From Pyxicephalus adspersus (Eukaryota; Chordata; Amphibia; Anura; Pyxicephalidae), in contig NC_092859.1 in NCBI RefSeq assembly GCF_032062135.1, positions 124,989,099-125,053,098 on the forward strand: a stretch of DNA of 64,000 nucleotides, written 5' to 3'. Below the pieces are notes generated by a model. That model was not told the origin of the DNA, made no database searches, and saw nothing but the letters and a program-made list of their open reading frames with translations. Shown here in pieces: positions 61,265 through 64,000 of this stretch (the stretch's first letter is position 1; every line of letters begins with the position of its first letter). Both the position numbers and the translations under genes were made by a program.

Positions 61265-62160
61265 TTCTTTCCTGGAATCAAGGTACAGTAATTATGGTGA
61301 CTAAAAACACCAGGAGGAATACCTGCAGTAATACAGTATTTATGATGGTACGGGGTGGGAGCAGAATGAAAATATCACATTTCAGTTTTATTATATAGAA
61401 GGAAGTCTCTAATTGCCATTGAGAGCAAGTGAGTGTTATAGTTCATTCTCACGGAACTACTAGGGTAAAATGAAAAATGACTTATTTACAGGACAAAGGT
61501 GATCCTATAATAAATATTGCTTTATCTGAGCCCACTGGGAAGATTTACTCTCTCTTTGTTTGTTCAGAAAATCACTGAGAGAAGAAAAGTGTTGGTATGA
61601 GTTGGTATGAAAACAAGAGATATACTATACCTATAACATTTAACCATGTTCACTAGCTTGCCTTGTTCCTGACTATGGGCAGCCATATATACAGCTAAGG
61701 ATGTGGTCTGGTGGCATTCAAGAGGGTTCAAATTCCCCTGGCAAGATGCATTTTGTAGATTTCTCCCTCCATCATTTCACTTGATGGCTAAAAAGTCATG
61801 GCTGAAAATGAACCTGGTTGATGTGATAATGCAATAGTTTTCAAAATTTCTAAATTGCCAAGCTGGAACCTGAGATCAGAGACAAAATTCTATAAATTCA
61901 TATGATTCACATATAGTGAGTCAGAATGTCAGGGTTTATGTAACATATTGGCACTTGTGGGTTAATGCCGAATGCAGCAGAATAGTAGAGAAAAAGCATA
62001 TATTCCAAAAGTAAAAGTACAAGCAGTAATCACTTTTACTTTGTACACATTCTCTTGGCCTCCTGGATTTTTGTGGCAACAGACAGCAAATTAAATATAG
62101 GGGCAGGAGTATACAGGTGATGTTGTGCCTCAACTCTCTCAGTATAAATCAGATAACATT
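61265..62160. other. AT-rich stretch, nothing recognised
   Basis: No coding exon or known repeat was recognised. Confidence 0.45.
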
Positions 62161-62265
62161 GGACCTAATTTATTAAAGCTCTCCTTGACTAAAGAAAATA
62201 GATTATCATGATGGAACCTGGGTGATCCAGCAAATCTACAATGAACCTGGTCCACCTTCGAAGTC
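62161..62265. mobile_element. PAL palindromic element, left arm fragment
   Basis: 'ggacctaatttattaaagct', 'cctgggtgatccagcaaat' and 'gaacctggtcca' match the left arm of PAL. The right arm is absent. Confidence 0.65.
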
Positions 62266-64000
62266 TACCCAGAGATTCTATCCATGGGGTGGAATTTGTA
62301 TAAAAGTGCATCACTATGTGTGCTTAGGGCACCATGATATCCAAATTATGCCCTTATGGCAGCCCACACATTTGTCAGTAATACCAACTGTAAATTGCTG
62401 CCAATTTATTAATTAATGATTAGTTTAGAGCACCCCTCTCTCTATCCCTTTCCCTGGGTAGTGATGGTGTATTCGGGGCAAATGCAACTAGGAGCTAGGG
62501 ACAGGCAAAGAATCATTATGGTTGTTTGATCTGCCCTTTATGTTCTCATCATCTACTTCTTTTTCCTGTAAATATTCAGATAAAGAATATAGTTCTGCAG
62601 TGTTGAATTAAATTGTGTAATCAAAATCATGGTATTGGTGAAGCTTCGTAACTTTAATTTTCCATGAAAAAAAGTTAAGGTGTTTTAATGCATTGCAAAA
62701 TTAAAGTCAAAAAAGATTTTGTGTTTTAGGCAGCATCGAAAATGAAGTGATCTTTTCTATGTTCATTGAAATAGTAAATTGCTTTGAGGACCGTTCAATC
62801 CATCAATACATCTATTGCTTACTATGTCTAGAAATGAATTGAATTTTTCTGATATGTGTCTGATCTTTATAAATGAATGATGATGGTATGAATGATTTAC
62901 AATGCACAGCTCAAAGTCACACCAGAAATGAATGCAGCAATATTGGTGGCATTATTATCATGAACAATATGTGACTGATGGCACTGTACAAAAATGCATG
63001 TCCCCGAGATATTGTTAGGGGAATACAAACGTTACTTTAAAAATTAGGTTTCAGGGATCTGGCAAATTCTTAGAAGAAAACTGATGGCTTCTTCAGCCAA
63101 ATAGCATCTCTCCATCTTGGTATATTTGTTGGAAGTAAGATTTATGACATATATAGTCTATGTTCATGTTTGATCCATGCTTAACAAAACTGTCTTTAGT
63201 ACAGATATCTATCTTTGTTAATAAAAAAGTTGTCATAGGTACTGTGTGTGACATTGGTTTGCCATGACCAAGGATGGCCATTGACAGCTTCCCTTTTGTT
63301 GCCTTCAGTCAAGTGTTGATACATATACAATAAAGGAGGTATTGTGCAAATAATAACTTTGTGTAAAATTAATCATTTTGGTAATTATGTTGTCTAATGG
63401 TTTGACAGTGCCACAAATGAAAAGATATTAGTCACATCTTTTATATATGTTTATATATGTAATGAATGATTAGCCTCTCTTATGTGCTTATGATTGAAGA
63501 ATATTGTGTAACCTGGAGATTATGCATGAACTTTTAGTCATTGGTGTCCCTAAAAATAGTCATAACTATAACCATTAGACACCAAATACCCTAAAATATT
63601 TCTTTGTTATATACTTAATATTTATGCTTTTATTGCTATACGTAAGATGTTTCTTCTTTGTTTATCACCTTTTTTAAAAGGGAACATGTTATGTCAGTTA
63701 ATCAAAATCCATCATTGTGAAGCAGTACACTTGAATGAGATGAAAAACTTATTTTAATAAAATATGTTATAAATATAAATTATTTAAAGTAGACTGTATA
63801 CTAATAGAGCTATGTATGTCTAAACAATAAATTACATTAATACATTTGTGTAGGTTTATTTAATAAAACAGTTGTCTTTTGTTTGTCCCCTCATTGTTAA
63901 ACTTTATGTTAATGAAAGAACCCCTGCAAGTACAGAAAAGTTTCTGTTGATCTGCCAAAAGTGAATTTAGCTATCTTGTGGGCCAACAACACACAACATT
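62266..64000. other. AT-rich stretch to window end, nothing recognised
   Basis: No coding exon, RNA gene or known repeat was recognised. Confidence 0.45.

Noticed and set aside
1..64000. A previously undescribed multi-gene system
   Set aside because: No cluster of intact genes exists in the window; every recognisable coding piece is a decayed retroelement or transposase.

Overview
The window looks like gene-free (intergenic or deep intronic) DNA from an animal nuclear genome, most likely a frog. It is AT-rich, has no long unbroken reading frame with a recognisable cellular product, and carries dense layers of decayed transposons, microsatellites and two assembly gaps (23214-23797 and 56787-57204). 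The frog assignment is inference. It rests on the combination of L2-type and L1/Tx1-type LINEs, a tRNA-headed SINE ending in the 'gttggcgctatataaa' tail, many small palindromic DNA transposons, and a DIRS/Ngaro-like SGNH-hydrolase reading frame, which together recall anuran (probably ranoid) genomes. I could not test this by search.

Layout. 1-12 kb: unique AT-rich DNA with small inverted-repeat elements, a possible decayed LTR near 1 kb and the first copies of the palindromic family (called PAL here). 12-21 kb: a transposon end with internal 30-37 bp repeats, a hAT-type end, a SINE, and two abutting PAL copies at 20.5-21.0 kb. 22.7-23.8 kb: nested inverted repeats running into the first gap. 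25-36 kb: an L2 tail, PAL copies, a PAL copy inserted in another repeat at 28.3 kb, a terminal-inverted-repeat element at 31 kb, a second SINE, and a hairpin-rich module at 35.4-35.9 kb with a 47-bp perfect palindrome. 39.4-41.3 kb: two L2 LINE fragments tail to tail, one retaining YADD and GVPQGS reverse-transcriptase motifs. 42.9-43.9 kb and 47.2-48.9 kb: two L1/Tx1-type LINE fragments on opposite strands. 49.7-50.3 kb: a composite of hAT end, LINE tail and a small DNA element. 52.6-53.3 kb: a Tc1-like transposase remnant. 55.2-55.8 kb: a 208-residue open frame resembling the SGNH-hydrolase part of DIRS/Ngaro retroelements. 56.5-57.4 kb: a terminal-inverted-repeat element containing the second gap. 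60-61 kb: a hairpin-bearing element and a hAT-type end.

No group of genes working together is visible, and I find no evidence for a new functional system. The things most worth checking are the SGNH-like reading frame, the tail-to-tail LINE pair, the abutting PAL copies with the same trinucleotide at all three junctions, and the two related palindrome-rich modules, one of which coincides with an assembly gap. Boundaries of decayed repeats are approximate throughout.
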